This document shows positions 20,139-28,966 of a DNA stretch of 64,000 nt, piece by piece. A program made the translations under genes and the position numbers. This DNA is from Cognataquiflexum rubidum (GTDB lineage Bacteria; Bacteroidota; Bacteroidia; Cytophagales; Cyclobacteriaceae): positions 62,001-126,000 of the forward strand of contig NZ_JAKZAL010000010.1 in the NCBI RefSeq assembly GCF_022538115.1. Reading direction: 5' to 3'. The notes below the pieces were generated by a model. That model searched no databases. It saw only the letters and a list, made by a program, of their open reading frames with translations, and was not told the DNA's origin. Position 1 is the stretch's first letter. Each line of letters opens with the position of its first letter.

Positions 20139-20851
20139 TCCTCTATAAATCCATTGATTTGCAAGAAACCAATCCCATTTGGGAAAAATTCGCAACCTCT
20201 CCGCTTTTGGATGAGATTCATATAATCCGGATTGGGATAGCTAATAACTTAGAGAAAATCCAGCGGCATACAGGATTATTAACCGGGGAAGAATTAAAAA
20301 AATCAGAAAGATTTGTGAGAGAACAGGACAAGCACAGTTTTCTTGCAAGCTCCGTTATGAAAAAAATCCTTTGTGGATACTACCTCGGTTGTAAACCACA
20401 ATCAGTAGAATTTGAGTTAAATGAATTCAACAAACCAAAAATCAGGAATCAAGAAAAGATTCATTTCAATACCTCGCATTCAGGTGATTGGCTTGTTTTT
20501 GCCTTTTCGGGCAATCCCTGCGGCATTGATGTGGAGAGAATAAATCCTGATTTTGATTTTCACTCCATTTTAGAAATGTCTTTTCATCCCGTTGAAGTTG
20601 ATTTTATTCAAAAATCAAAAGAACCAATCAACCAATTTTTCAAAATATGGACTATCAAAGAATCTATATTGAAAGCGGAAGGAACAGGAATGATGGACAA
20701 CCTCAATGAATTGAATACACTCCAAGATTTTGCTAAATTGCCAAGCAACACGGATACTTGGTATACCAAAAGCTTGTTGATCGAAGGAGATTATTGGTGC
20801 AGCCTGTGCTTTAAAAACGCTTCTGCAAAAATAAAATTCTTTGAAATCTGA
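20135..20851 (+). CDS. Sfp-type 4'-phosphopantetheinyl transferase
   Basis: The 238-residue enzyme transfers phosphopantetheine from CoA to carrier-domain serines, converting apo-PCPs to the holo form. Sfp-family signatures are present: FNTSHSGDW, GIDVERI with the Mg-binding Asp132 and Glu134, and WTIKESILKAEG with Lys175, Glu176 and Lys180. The length is normal for the family. The start codon overlaps the NRPS stop as ATGA (20135-20138), which implies translational coupling and makes the five carrier domains of the two NRPSs its natural substrates. I use no gene symbol because sfp-like naming would be by analogy only. It may also serve the fatty-acid carrier protein, which the sequence cannot exclude. 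Confidence 0.93.
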   Translation: MILYKSIDLQETNPIWEKFATSPLLDEIHIIRIGIANNLEKIQRHTGLLTGEELKKSERFVREQDKHSFLASSVMKKILCGYYLGCKPQSVEFELNEFNKPKIRNQEKIHFNTSHSGDWLVFAFSGNPCGIDVERINPDFDFHSILEMSFHPVEVDFIQKSKEPINQFFKIWTIKESILKAEGTGMMDNLNELNTLQDFAKLPSNTDTWYTKSLLIEGDYWCSLCFKNASAKIKFFEI

Positions 20852-20893
20852 AAATCTGCAATATCCTTTTCTTTTAAAATTTAAACAATCCCT

Positions 20894-23098
20894 ATGAAAC
20901 CCCATCATTCCCTGAAGCTGTTCTTGGTTTTCTTTGTTTGTCTTTTCATTTCCCATGCCCAAGCCCAACAAGGCGATATCAAATGGTCAAATGATGGCAC
21001 GGCTTATTTCAGCGTCGAACAAAACGAGATCGTCCAATACACCTTGCCGACAAATGACAGGAAAGTGATCGTCAGCAAAAAACAACTGACTCCCTCAGGA
21101 AAAAATGAACCGCTCAAGTTGGATTTGTATGCCTTCTCCGCTGACAATAGCAAGCTTCTCATTTTCACCAATTCCAGACAGGTTTGGAGAATCAATACGA
21201 GAGGTGATTATTGGGTTTTGGATTTAGAGGACAACAGCCTGAAACAATTGGGAAAATCGAGGCCTGAATCTTCGCTCATGTTTGCCAAGATATCCCCTGA
21301 CGGCACCAAAGCAGCCTACGTCAGTGAATACAACATCTACTTGGAAGATCTTGCCACACAGAACATCACTCCTCTTACCAAAGACGGAAACAGGAAATTC
21401 ATCAACGGAACTTTTGATTGGGTATATGAGGAAGAATTTGCTTGCCGTGACGGTTTCCGTTGGAGTCCTGACAGCAAGTCGATCGCATTTTGGCATTTGG
21501 ATGCAGAAGGAACAAGGGATTATTACATGATCAATAATACCGACTCGGTGTATTCCAGGATCATTCCTGTAGAGTATCCAAAAGTCGGTGAAAGCCCTTC
21601 AGCAGCTCGGATCGGCGTGATTGATATTGCTACCGCCAAAACCAAATGGATGGATATTGAAGGTGACCCAAGACAACATTATCTCGTCAGGTTGGAGTTT
21701 ATTCCCGGTACCAATGAATTTCTCGTGCAGCAGCTGAACCGTAAACAAAACGAAAGCAAAATCCTGCGTTGTGATGCAGCAACAGGAAAAGCCACGCTTA
21801 TTCAGACGGAAACCGACCCTGCTTGGGTAGATGTAATGAGCCCGGGTGACGATACTTACGATATCGATTTCAAGCATCCGGTACATTGGCTTGCCGGTGG
21901 CAAAGAATTTCTTTGGACCAGTGAAAAGGGAGGTTGGAAGCAATTGTACCGAATCAGCACAGATGGAAAAAAAGAGCTTTTGGTCACACCGGGAAATTAT
22001 GATGTGATTTCGATGAAGGCTTATGATGAAAAAAGCGGTTTTGTCTATTTCATCGCCTCTCCTGACAATGCCACCCAAAAATACCTTTACCGTAGCCGAT
22101 TGGACGGCAAAGGCAAATTGGAAATGGTCACTCCGGAAGGATTTCCTGGAACGCACAGCTACAACCTTTCTCCAACAGCAAAATTTGCACAACACCGTTT
22201 TTCAAACCACTACACCAGACCTTTGGGCGAAATGATCAGCCTGCCAAAACATCAGGCTTTGAATGAAAAAGAAAGTATCGCTACAAAATTCACCTCCGCT
22301 CAAGTGGAAAAAACAACCGAATTTTTCAAAATCACCACGGAAGAAGGGGTTGAGATGGACGGTTGGATGGTAAAACCGGCAAACTTCGATCCTTCCAAAA
22401 AGTATCCGGTGGTATTTTATGTTTATTCTGAACCTTGGGGTGCGACGGTCGCCGACGGATTCGGGTCATCTAGAAACAGTCTCTACAAAGGAGACATGAG
22501 GCAAGACGGGTATATCTATATCTCTCTTGACAACCGAGGAACTCCGGCGCCAAAGGGCAGAGCATGGCGCAAATCCATTTACAGAAAAATCGGTGACATC
22601 AATATCCGAGACCAAGCGTTAGGTGCTAAGGAAATCCTAAAATGGTCATTTGTGGATCCCGAGAGGGTCGCTGTTTGGGGTTGGAGCGGCGGAGGAACTG
22701 CGACACTTAACCTGATGTTTCAATATCCTGAAATTTACAAAACCGGCATTTCCATCGCTGCTGTGGCCTATCAGCTCACTTATGATAATATTTATCAGGA
22801 AAGGTACATGGGATTGCCTCAGGAAAATCTGGAAGACTTTGTAAACGGTTCACCGCTATCCCATGCCAAAAACCTGCAGGGCAATCTGCTTTACATCCAT
22901 GGTACTGCCGATGACAATGTCCATTACCAAAACGCCGACATGCTCATCAATGAACTGATCAAACACAATAAGCAATTTCAGGTCATGCCCTACCCCAACA
23001 GGTCACACAGCATATCAGAAGGACAAGGGACTTTCCTACACCTTACTACGCTGTATACTGACTATCTGAAGAAATATTGCCCTCCCGGAGGAAGGTAA
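20894..23098 (+). CDS. S9 family dipeptidyl-peptidase IV-like serine peptidase
   Basis: The 734-residue secreted peptidase probably removes N-terminal dipeptides. It starts with a signal peptide (MKPHHSLKLFLVFFVCLF, cut near AQAQ). A DPPIV N-terminal beta-propeller follows (about 60-430), with the S1/S2-binding Glu pair in DWVYEEEF. The C-terminal alpha/beta hydrolase has nucleophile Ser598 in GWSGGG, Asp673 or Asp674 in GTADDNVH and His705 in NRSHS, so the triad looks intact. It begins 42 bp after the PPTase on the same strand and could be co-transcribed. DPPIV is a routine periplasmic enzyme in this phylum, so a role in NRPS product maturation is only a possibility. Confidence 0.92.
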   Translation: MKPHHSLKLFLVFFVCLFISHAQAQQGDIKWSNDGTAYFSVEQNEIVQYTLPTNDRKVIVSKKQLTPSGKNEPLKLDLYAFSADNSKLLIFTNSRQVWRINTRGDYWVLDLEDNSLKQLGKSRPESSLMFAKISPDGTKAAYVSEYNIYLEDLATQNITPLTKDGNRKFINGTFDWVYEEEFACRDGFRWSPDSKSIAFWHLDAEGTRDYYMINNTDSVYSRIIPVEYPKVGESPSAARIGVIDIATAKTKWMDIEGDPRQHYLVRLEFIPGTNEFLVQQLNRKQNESKILRCDAATGKATLIQTETDPAWVDVMSPGDDTYDIDFKHPVHWLAGGKEFLWTSEKGGWKQLYRISTDGKKELLVTPGNYDVISMKAYDEKSGFVYFIASPDNATQKYLYRSRLDGKGKLEMVTPEGFPGTHSYNLSPTAKFAQHRFSNHYTRPLGEMISLPKHQALNEKESIATKFTSAQVEKTTEFFKITTEEGVEMDGWMVKPANFDPSKKYPVVFYVYSEPWGATVADGFGSSRNSLYKGDMRQDGYIYISLDNRGTPAPKGRAWRKSIYRKIGDINIRDQALGAKEILKWSFVDPERVAVWGWSGGGTATLNLMFQYPEIYKTGISIAAVAYQLTYDNIYQERYMGLPQENLEDFVNGSPLSHAKNLQGNLLYIHGTADDNVHYQNADMLINELIKHNKQFQVMPYPNRSHSISEGQGTFLHLTTLYTDYLKKYCPPGGR

Positions 23099-23519
23099 AA
23101 TCAACAGATTCAAAGGCAAAATTCATCCCAATTTCAAAGCTTTCCTTAGGAAAAGTGTGGTTCAATACATTTATTCCTTTGGAAAAGTGTAAAACATATT
23201 TTCACCGAAATGTTAAACATGGAGTTTGCCCACTTTCTGCAAAAAACGAGTTATGATTTTAATCATATTTTTGTGTCAGTCCCAAATTGGAAATCCTCAT
23301 CTTAATTAAATCCTCATTTATATTAAATTAAAATGGCTTAAATCACGGCAAAAAGACCACTTTTTCTAAGGCTCAGATCTGTCTGAGAAAAAAACCAGTG
23401 AAATATTGTAAACAGTACAAAGTCAGATTTTACCCTTCAAAATCGATCTCGTCCATATTTTCAAAAAAACCATTAACTTTAAAATGCTGATTTATTTGAC
23501 CCAAATAACAGTCTAAACC
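23099..23519. other. Intergenic gap before the ebo operon
   Basis: This 421-bp AT-rich stretch has no supported ORF. It holds a direct repeat of about 15 nt (CCTTNGGAAAAGTGT) with copies near 23146 and 23174, and several T-rich runs. The promoter of eboA must lie here, but I cannot identify a convincing TAnnTTTG element. No clear terminator follows the peptidase gene. Confidence 0.5.
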
Positions 23520-24422
23520 ATGGACAAAATTATAGATTTAGATAAAGCCAAAGCCTTTCTTTTTGAACTGTTACAACAAGAATCAGATCCAAAATCCATG
23601 GAATGGCTCTTGCTTCAAAAAGAAAAAATCCAAAATGAATCTTCTTATCTGAAGTTTTATATGGCCTTTGGTCAGGCTTCGAGGTATTTCAAAAAATATC
23701 TTTTACAGCCTTCGGAAAGTCAAAATAACGAGGCAAATACTTTGCTTCAAGGTTTCCGTCCCGATACTTGGGACCAACTGCAGACAGCAAGAACTTACCT
23801 TTTGCTTCACTTTGAAGAAAGAGACCCGACCTCTTGGGTGACGGCGATGAACAAACTGTTTGAAACTGGCGACATGCACGAACAGCAGTCCCTTTATGCC
23901 GCTATTCCTTTGATGCCTTTCCAAAAAGAAATGAGGGACCGCGCCATCGAAGGTCTCAGAACCAACATCAGTTCTATCTTTGATGCCATTGCGCTGAACA
24001 ATCCATATCCTGCCGCTAATTTTGATGAAAGGGCTTGGAATCAGATGGTGATCAAGTCCATCTTTCTATTACGACCTTTATATCAAATCGAAGGAGCGGA
24101 TGAAAGGGCCAATCCTCAACTTGCCAATATCCTGATCGACTTTGCCCATGAAAGATGGGCTGCAGGGCGTAAGGTGATGCCTGAACTTTGGCGTTTTGTA
24201 GGGCCTTTTATCAATGAAGAAAACATAAAAGACATAGAGGTAGTGTTACAGACCGGAGATCTTCTTCAGGAAAAGGCCGCGCTTTTGGCTTGCAGCAAAA
24301 GCAGTTTTGACCAAGCAAGGAACCTGCTTGATGAAAACCATGTCATCAAAGAAGCCATCGAAACCGGAGGAATTAGCTGGGAGTCAATCGGAAAGGAATT
24401 TCAGGAAACGCTGCCGAAATAG
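23520..24422 (+). CDS. eboA: EboA family protein
   Basis: The 300-residue soluble, helix-rich protein has no catalytic motif that I recognise. I call it EboA from its position at the head of an operon whose next five genes match eboB-F in order, and from family-like stretches such as YLKFYMAFGQASRYFKK and ERDPTSWVTAMNKLFETG. EboA is conserved in ebo operons of Bacteroidota, cyanobacteria, Pseudomonas (as edb) and some algal plastids. Its biochemical role is not known. A REP-like element and 223 bp separate it from eboB, the widest gap in the operon. Confidence 0.85.
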   Translation: MDKIIDLDKAKAFLFELLQQESDPKSMEWLLLQKEKIQNESSYLKFYMAFGQASRYFKKYLLQPSESQNNEANTLLQGFRPDTWDQLQTARTYLLLHFEERDPTSWVTAMNKLFETGDMHEQQSLYAAIPLMPFQKEMRDRAIEGLRTNISSIFDAIALNNPYPAANFDERAWNQMVIKSIFLLRPLYQIEGADERANPQLANILIDFAHERWAAGRKVMPELWRFVGPFINEENIKDIEVVLQTGDLLQEKAALLACSKSSFDQARNLLDENHVIKEAIETGGISWESIGKEFQETLPK

Positions 24423-24487
24423 GCTTGGAATGCATTGCTCATGGTCAAAATATAATTGCAATTTGCCATAACACTGGAATCAACGTA

Positions 24488-24565
24488 CGTCACCCTGAGT
24501 GAAGCGAAGGGTCTCATTTGTAAATCGAGATTCTTCACCTCCGCAAGCTACGGTTCAGAATGACG
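24488..24565. repeat. REP-like palindromic element between eboA and eboB
   Basis: The ends CGTCACCCTGA and TCAGAATGACG form an imperfect inverted repeat. Inner arms (GGGTCTC / GAGATTC) flank a short loop. The element is a 78-bp stem-loop of the type scattered through Bacteroidota genomes. It sits within the ebo operon and could attenuate or process the transcript. Confidence 0.7.
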
Positions 24566-24645
24566 AAAACACCTGACCATTATTTAAGTTAGTTTTTGAA
24601 TTTAACAGTAAAACGAATAGTTTACCCACATAAAAATATCACAAA

Positions 24646-25554
24646 ATGGAAATGTTTATAGATCCCCATATTCATGTTGTTTCCAGGACTACTGATGACT
24701 ACGAAGCCATGCGAAAAGCAGGGATCGTCGCAATCATCGAACCGGCTTTTTGGTTGGGTCAGCCCCGTACTGAGGTGGGAAGCTTCAAAGATTATTTCAG
24801 CACCTTGGTTGGTTGGGAGCGGTTCCGCGCCAAACAATTCGGCATCGTCCATTATTGCACCATGGGGTTGAACTCCAAAGAAGCCAACAATGTGCCTTTG
24901 GCCGAAGAAGTAATGGAATTGTTACCATTGTATGTAGGCAAAGAAGGTGTTGTCGCCATCGGTGAAATCGGCTATGATGACCAAACGGAAGCTGAGGACC
25001 GTTTTTATCGCCTTCAACTTGAATTGGCCAAGGAAGTGAATCTTCCGGTTTTGATCCATACCCCACATAGGGATAAGAAAAAAGGAACTTACCGCAGCAT
25101 GGATGTCAGTGAAGAACACGGCCTGCCTCCAAGCATGGTCATCGTCGACCACAACAATGAAGAAACAGTCAAAGAGGTTTTGGACAGGGGTTATTGGGCA
25201 GCATTTACCATTTATCCCCATACCAAAATGGGAAGTGAGCGGATGGCAGAGATAGTAAAGCATTATGGTCCCGAAAGGATTATTGTAGACAGTGCCGCGG
25301 ATTGGGGCATCAGTGACCCTTTGGCTGTTCCAAAGACAGCTGCTTTGATGCGAAAAATGGGAATTCCTGAAGAACATATCCGCATGACTTGCTACCAAAA
25401 CGCCCTGACAGCCTATTCCCAAAGTGGACAGATGGATGAGATGGATTGGCTCAAACCCGAACCAATTGACCAAAGAGAAAGGCAATTTGGCAACTCGGTC
25501 CTCAGAGGCGGACAGACCCCAAGAGTCGAAGGATCTGACATTGTGGAGAATTAA
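24646..25554 (+). CDS. eboB: EboB, TatD-like metal-dependent hydrolase
   Basis: The 302-residue TIM-barrel hydrolase belongs to the TatD/amidohydrolase group. Metal-ligand motifs appear in order: D-P-H8-I-H10 at the N-terminus, GEIGYDD, IHTPH, VDHNN and VDSAADWG. It lacks a signal peptide. In ebo operons this is the second gene, and its substrate is unknown; the family contains nucleases and amide or lactone hydrolases. The stop is separated from the eboC start by 2 nt, indicating tight coupling. The ORF begins 80 bp after the REP-like element. Confidence 0.88.
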   Translation: MEMFIDPHIHVVSRTTDDYEAMRKAGIVAIIEPAFWLGQPRTEVGSFKDYFSTLVGWERFRAKQFGIVHYCTMGLNSKEANNVPLAEEVMELLPLYVGKEGVVAIGEIGYDDQTEAEDRFYRLQLELAKEVNLPVLIHTPHRDKKKGTYRSMDVSEEHGLPPSMVIVDHNNEETVKEVLDRGYWAAFTIYPHTKMGSERMAEIVKHYGPERIIVDSAADWGISDPLAVPKTAALMRKMGIPEEHIRMTCYQNALTAYSQSGQMDEMDWLKPEPIDQRERQFGNSVLRGGQTPRVEGSDIVEN

Positions 25555-25556
25555 GC

Positions 25557-26468
25557 ATGTCAAAAATCAAAGCCTACCTTCAACTCACCCGCCCCGCAAA
25601 CATCGTCACGGCCATTGCTGATATTTGGGCAGGCTTCGCCATCGCAGGCGGAGCCTTGGTTATTTTTGCCGACCAAACCAAGTTGATAGACTCGCCCGTC
25701 TTTCACAACCTTCTTTGGCTGACACTTTCCACCATCGGATTGTACGGAGGCGGTGTGGCATTCAATGATGTGTTCGATGCTGAATTGGATGCAAAAGAAA
25801 GACCTGAAAGACCGATTCCCAGCGGAAGAGTTTCCAAGGAAAAAGCTGCTTTGATGGCTTTTCTGTTGCTTTTGATAGGAATAATTGCCGCTTGGAATGT
25901 CAGTACTCTCAGCGCACTGATTGCTTTGACTGTCGCTGTTTTGGCGGTCTTGTATGATTATTGGGGCAAGCATCAGTTTATTTTTGGCCCCATCAATATG
26001 GGACTTTGCCGTGCGGGAAACCTTCTTTTGGGAATCAGCGCCTTCCCCGTCATGCTTCAGAGCTATTGGTATTTGGGGTTTATACCGCTGATTTTTGTGG
26101 CTGCGATCACCATGATCAGTCGTGGGGAAGTCCATGGTAAAAACAGAAGAGCCCTCAATGGTGGTTTTTTGATGTACGTTTTCATCATACTTTCTATTGC
26201 TGTTTTAAGTATTCTGGAAGGAAATCGTTTTTTTCATGTCATTCCATTCATCGCACTTTTTGCCTACATGATATTCCCTCCTTTGATCAAGGCTATCCGT
26301 GAACAAATCCCCCAACTGATAGGAAAGGCTGTCAAAGCAGGGGTAATTTCTCTGATTATCCTCAATGCTACCCTTGCAGCTGCATTTGCCGGATGGCAAT
26401 TTGGTATAATTGTATTATTGTTATTGCCCATTTCAATTTACCTTGCCAAAAAATTCGCCGTCACTTGA
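25557..26468 (+). CDS. eboC: EboC, UbiA-family prenyltransferase
   Basis: The 303-residue integral membrane protein has about eight or nine hydrophobic segments. The first aspartate-rich prenyl-diphosphate site is clear: N70-D71-x-x-D74-x-x-x-D78, followed by KERPERPIPSGR. UbiA enzymes attach a polyprenyl chain to an aromatic or polar acceptor at the membrane. In the ebo pathway this suggests that a cyclised product of EboD or a derivative becomes lipid-anchored, but the acceptor is not established. The gene lies directly after eboB and 93 bp before eboD. Confidence 0.92.
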   Translation: MSKIKAYLQLTRPANIVTAIADIWAGFAIAGGALVIFADQTKLIDSPVFHNLLWLTLSTIGLYGGGVAFNDVFDAELDAKERPERPIPSGRVSKEKAALMAFLLLLIGIIAAWNVSTLSALIALTVAVLAVLYDYWGKHQFIFGPINMGLCRAGNLLLGISAFPVMLQSYWYLGFIPLIFVAAITMISRGEVHGKNRRALNGGFLMYVFIILSIAVLSILEGNRFFHVIPFIALFAYMIFPPLIKAIREQIPQLIGKAVKAGVISLIILNATLAAAFAGWQFGIIVLLLLPISIYLAKKFAVT

Positions 26469-26561
26469 AATTTTTTGCAATCATATTCAGTTGCAGATTA
26501 AGAAAACAAAAAGGCCATATTTGAGATTGAATAGAGACTTTGATAATTTAAGTTTATAAAA

Positions 26562-27716
26562 ATGGAAAAGATTATTGAACAAGCCTTCTCCGTGCCGTTT
26601 CGGTATCAGGTTTGTTTTTTGGAAGGAATTTTTAATGTCAATAACCCAATGCTTGCGGATTTTCTGGACAACGGAAAAAAAGCAAAAGCCTTTTTTGTGG
26701 TGGACAGCGGTGTATCAGATGCTTTTCCAAATCTCCTCAACGATATCACGGAATACGCAAAAGCTTACGAAAACAAGTTTTTGTTAAACTCAGAACCTTT
26801 GGTAGTCCCTGGTGGGGAAATATCCAAAAACGATGAAACTATTTTCAAGAAAATTGTGGATGCCACAAGCATTTATGGGATTGACAGACATTCCTATATC
26901 GTGGGAATCGGGGGCGGAGCGGTGTTGGATATGGTTGGTTTTGCAGCTGCCATTTCCCACAGGGGAATCAGGCATATCCGGATTCCGACCACTGTACTAT
27001 CGCAAAATGATTCCGGCGTAGGTGTCAAAAACGGCATCAATTCTTACGGAAAGAAAAATTACCTAGGCACTTTTGCCCCTCCTTTTGCAGTCATCAATGA
27101 TTTTAATTTCCTTATTACATTAGACGACCGGGATTGGAGATCTGGAATTTCAGAGGCTATCAAAGTGGCTCTGATCAAAGATTTGAGCTTTTTTGAATGG
27201 TTGGAAAAACATGCCGATCAGCTCGCCAACAGGGTGATGGAACCCATGCAGGAACTGATCATCAGATGTGCCCAAATGCACATGGACCATATCGCAGGCA
27301 AAGACCCCTTCGAAACGGGTTCGGCAAGACCCTTGGACTTTGGACATTGGGCAGCCCATAAACTTGAGCATCTTACCCACTATCAGGTCAGACATGGTGA
27401 AGCCGTAGCGATAGGAATTGCTTTGGACAGTACTTATTCTTATCTCAAAGGAATGATCAGCCAAGACGACCTGATGCGGATCATCACCCTAATCAAAACC
27501 CTGGGATTTGAAATCTACAACCCGGAATTGTCCGGTCAGGCATTGCTTAAAGGCTTGGAAGAGTTTCGGGAGCATCTTGGCGGTGAACTCACCATTACTT
27601 TGTTGGAATCTATGGGCAAAGGCGTTGAAGTCCACCAAATGAACAATGACCTGATTCTGAAATCCATTGATCATCTAAAATTGTTTCACCAAGAAAATCT
27701 TGTTGCCCGTTCCTGA
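26562..27716 (+). CDS. eboD: EboD, 3-dehydroquinate synthase-like sugar phosphate cyclase
   Basis: The 384-residue cytosolic enzyme is of the DHQS-like fold. NAD-binding GIGGGAVLD spans residues 115-123, and the zinc ligands are in place: Glu198 in SEAIKVAL, His262 in DFGHWAAHKLE and His278 in RHGEAVAIG. The family cyclises a phosphorylated sugar through oxidation, phosphate elimination and aldol closure. Its position in ebo makes it the likely committed enzyme, not the housekeeping aroB. The true substrate, DAHP or a sedoheptulose-type phosphate, cannot be told by eye. It begins after a 93-bp gap and is followed by eboE after 35 nt. Confidence 0.92.
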   Translation: MEKIIEQAFSVPFRYQVCFLEGIFNVNNPMLADFLDNGKKAKAFFVVDSGVSDAFPNLLNDITEYAKAYENKFLLNSEPLVVPGGEISKNDETIFKKIVDATSIYGIDRHSYIVGIGGGAVLDMVGFAAAISHRGIRHIRIPTTVLSQNDSGVGVKNGINSYGKKNYLGTFAPPFAVINDFNFLITLDDRDWRSGISEAIKVALIKDLSFFEWLEKHADQLANRVMEPMQELIIRCAQMHMDHIAGKDPFETGSARPLDFGHWAAHKLEHLTHYQVRHGEAVAIGIALDSTYSYLKGMISQDDLMRIITLIKTLGFEIYNPELSGQALLKGLEEFREHLGGELTITLLESMGKGVEVHQMNNDLILKSIDHLKLFHQENLVARS

Positions 27717-27751
27717 ATTTTGGGTTTAATTTGATTAATTCCACAAAACCC

Positions 27752-28966
27752 ATGTTTAAAAACGGTCACCATTTAACCTATTGTACCAATATCCATCCGG
27801 GAGAAAGCTGGGAGGCAACTTTTCAAAACCTCAAAGAATACATCCCAAGGATAAAAGCTGCCGTTTCTCCAAACGCACCTTTTGGAATCGGACTCCGTTC
27901 ATCCCATGAGGCTAGCCTGGAATTGGCAAAAACCGAAAACCTGAAGGAATTCAAATCTTGGTTAGCAGCAAACGACTGTTATGTATTTACTTTCAATGGA
28001 TTTCCTTACGGGGGTTTTCACAATCAGGTCGTAAAAGATGAAGTCCATCAACCTGATTGGACGACTCGGGAAAGATGGGCTTACACAGACCGGCTTTTCG
28101 ATATCCTCGCAACGCTGATTCCTGATGGCATGGATGGCGGCATTTCCACTTCTCCGCTATCCTACAGACATTGGCACAAAGACAAATTTCAAATGGATCA
28201 AGCAATTCAGTCCTCAACTTTGAACTTTGCCAAAATTGCTGAAAAGCTATATTTAATCCATAAAAATTCAGGCAAACTCCTTCACCTTGACATCGAACCA
28301 GAACCTGACGGAATCTTGGAAAACACGCAGGAAGTGCTTGATTTCTATCAAAATTGGTTGGTTCCTGTTGGTGGAAAATACCTCACCGAGAAACTTGGAA
28401 TCTCCTCCCAAGAGGCAGAATCCTGTCTCAAAGAACATATCAGGATCTGTTATGACATTTGTCATTTTGCGGTAGTTTATGAAAAACCAGCGGAAATATT
28501 CCAGTCATTCAGATCAGCCGGCATCAAAATCGGAAAAATCCAGATCAGTGCTGCATTGAAGGTAAATATCCCCAAGGACCAATCTGCAAGGAAAGAACTC
28601 GAATCCTTGCTTAGCCCATTTGCAGAGTCAACATACTTGCACCAAGTCGTAGCCCGAAATTCAGACAGCAGCTTGGTTTCTTTCAATGATTTGCCAGAGG
28701 CCATGGAAACCTTGGAAAGTACAGCCTCAGAGGAATGGAGAATCCATTACCATGTCCCCGTTTTCCTAGCGGATTATGGAAAAATCTCCTCCACGCAACA
28801 AGACATCCTTGATGTGTTGAATTACATTGCCAAAGACCCTGTCTGCAATCACCTTGAAGTGGAAACATACACTTGGGAAGTGTTGCCGGAAAGCATCAAC
28901 CTTGATCTCGGAGGATCGATCATCCGGGAACTGCAGTGGGTCATACAAAACAGCAGCAACCCATGA
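27752..28966 (+). CDS. eboE: EboE, metabolite traffic / sugar isomerase-like TIM barrel
   Basis: The 404-residue protein starts at the ATG at 27752; the upstream in-frame TTG at 27731 is unlikely. It opens with GHHLTYCTNIHPGESW, which I regard as characteristic of EboE. It has xylose-isomerase-like TIM-barrel features, including LHLDIEPEPDG, ICYDICHFAV and KIQISAAL. The stop overlaps the eboF start as ATGA, so the two are translationally coupled. In cyanobacteria the ebo genes are needed to move a scytonemin precursor to the periplasm. Here no scytonemin genes are seen, so the cargo or product is unknown. Confidence 0.88.
   Translation: MFKNGHHLTYCTNIHPGESWEATFQNLKEYIPRIKAAVSPNAPFGIGLRSSHEASLELAKTENLKEFKSWLAANDCYVFTFNGFPYGGFHNQVVKDEVHQPDWTTRERWAYTDRLFDILATLIPDGMDGGISTSPLSYRHWHKDKFQMDQAIQSSTLNFAKIAEKLYLIHKNSGKLLHLDIEPEPDGILENTQEVLDFYQNWLVPVGGKYLTEKLGISSQEAESCLKEHIRICYDICHFAVVYEKPAEIFQSFRSAGIKIGKIQISAALKVNIPKDQSARKELESLLSPFAESTYLHQVVARNSDSSLVSFNDLPEAMETLESTASEEWRIHYHVPVFLADYGKISSTQQDILDVLNYIAKDPVCNHLEVETYTWEVLPESINLDLGGSIIRELQWVIQNSSNP

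Noticed and set aside
26562-27716. Calling this gene aroB (housekeeping 3-dehydroquinate synthase)
   Set aside because: Its position as the fourth gene of a complete ebo set makes EboD the better call, though the zinc ligands are the same.
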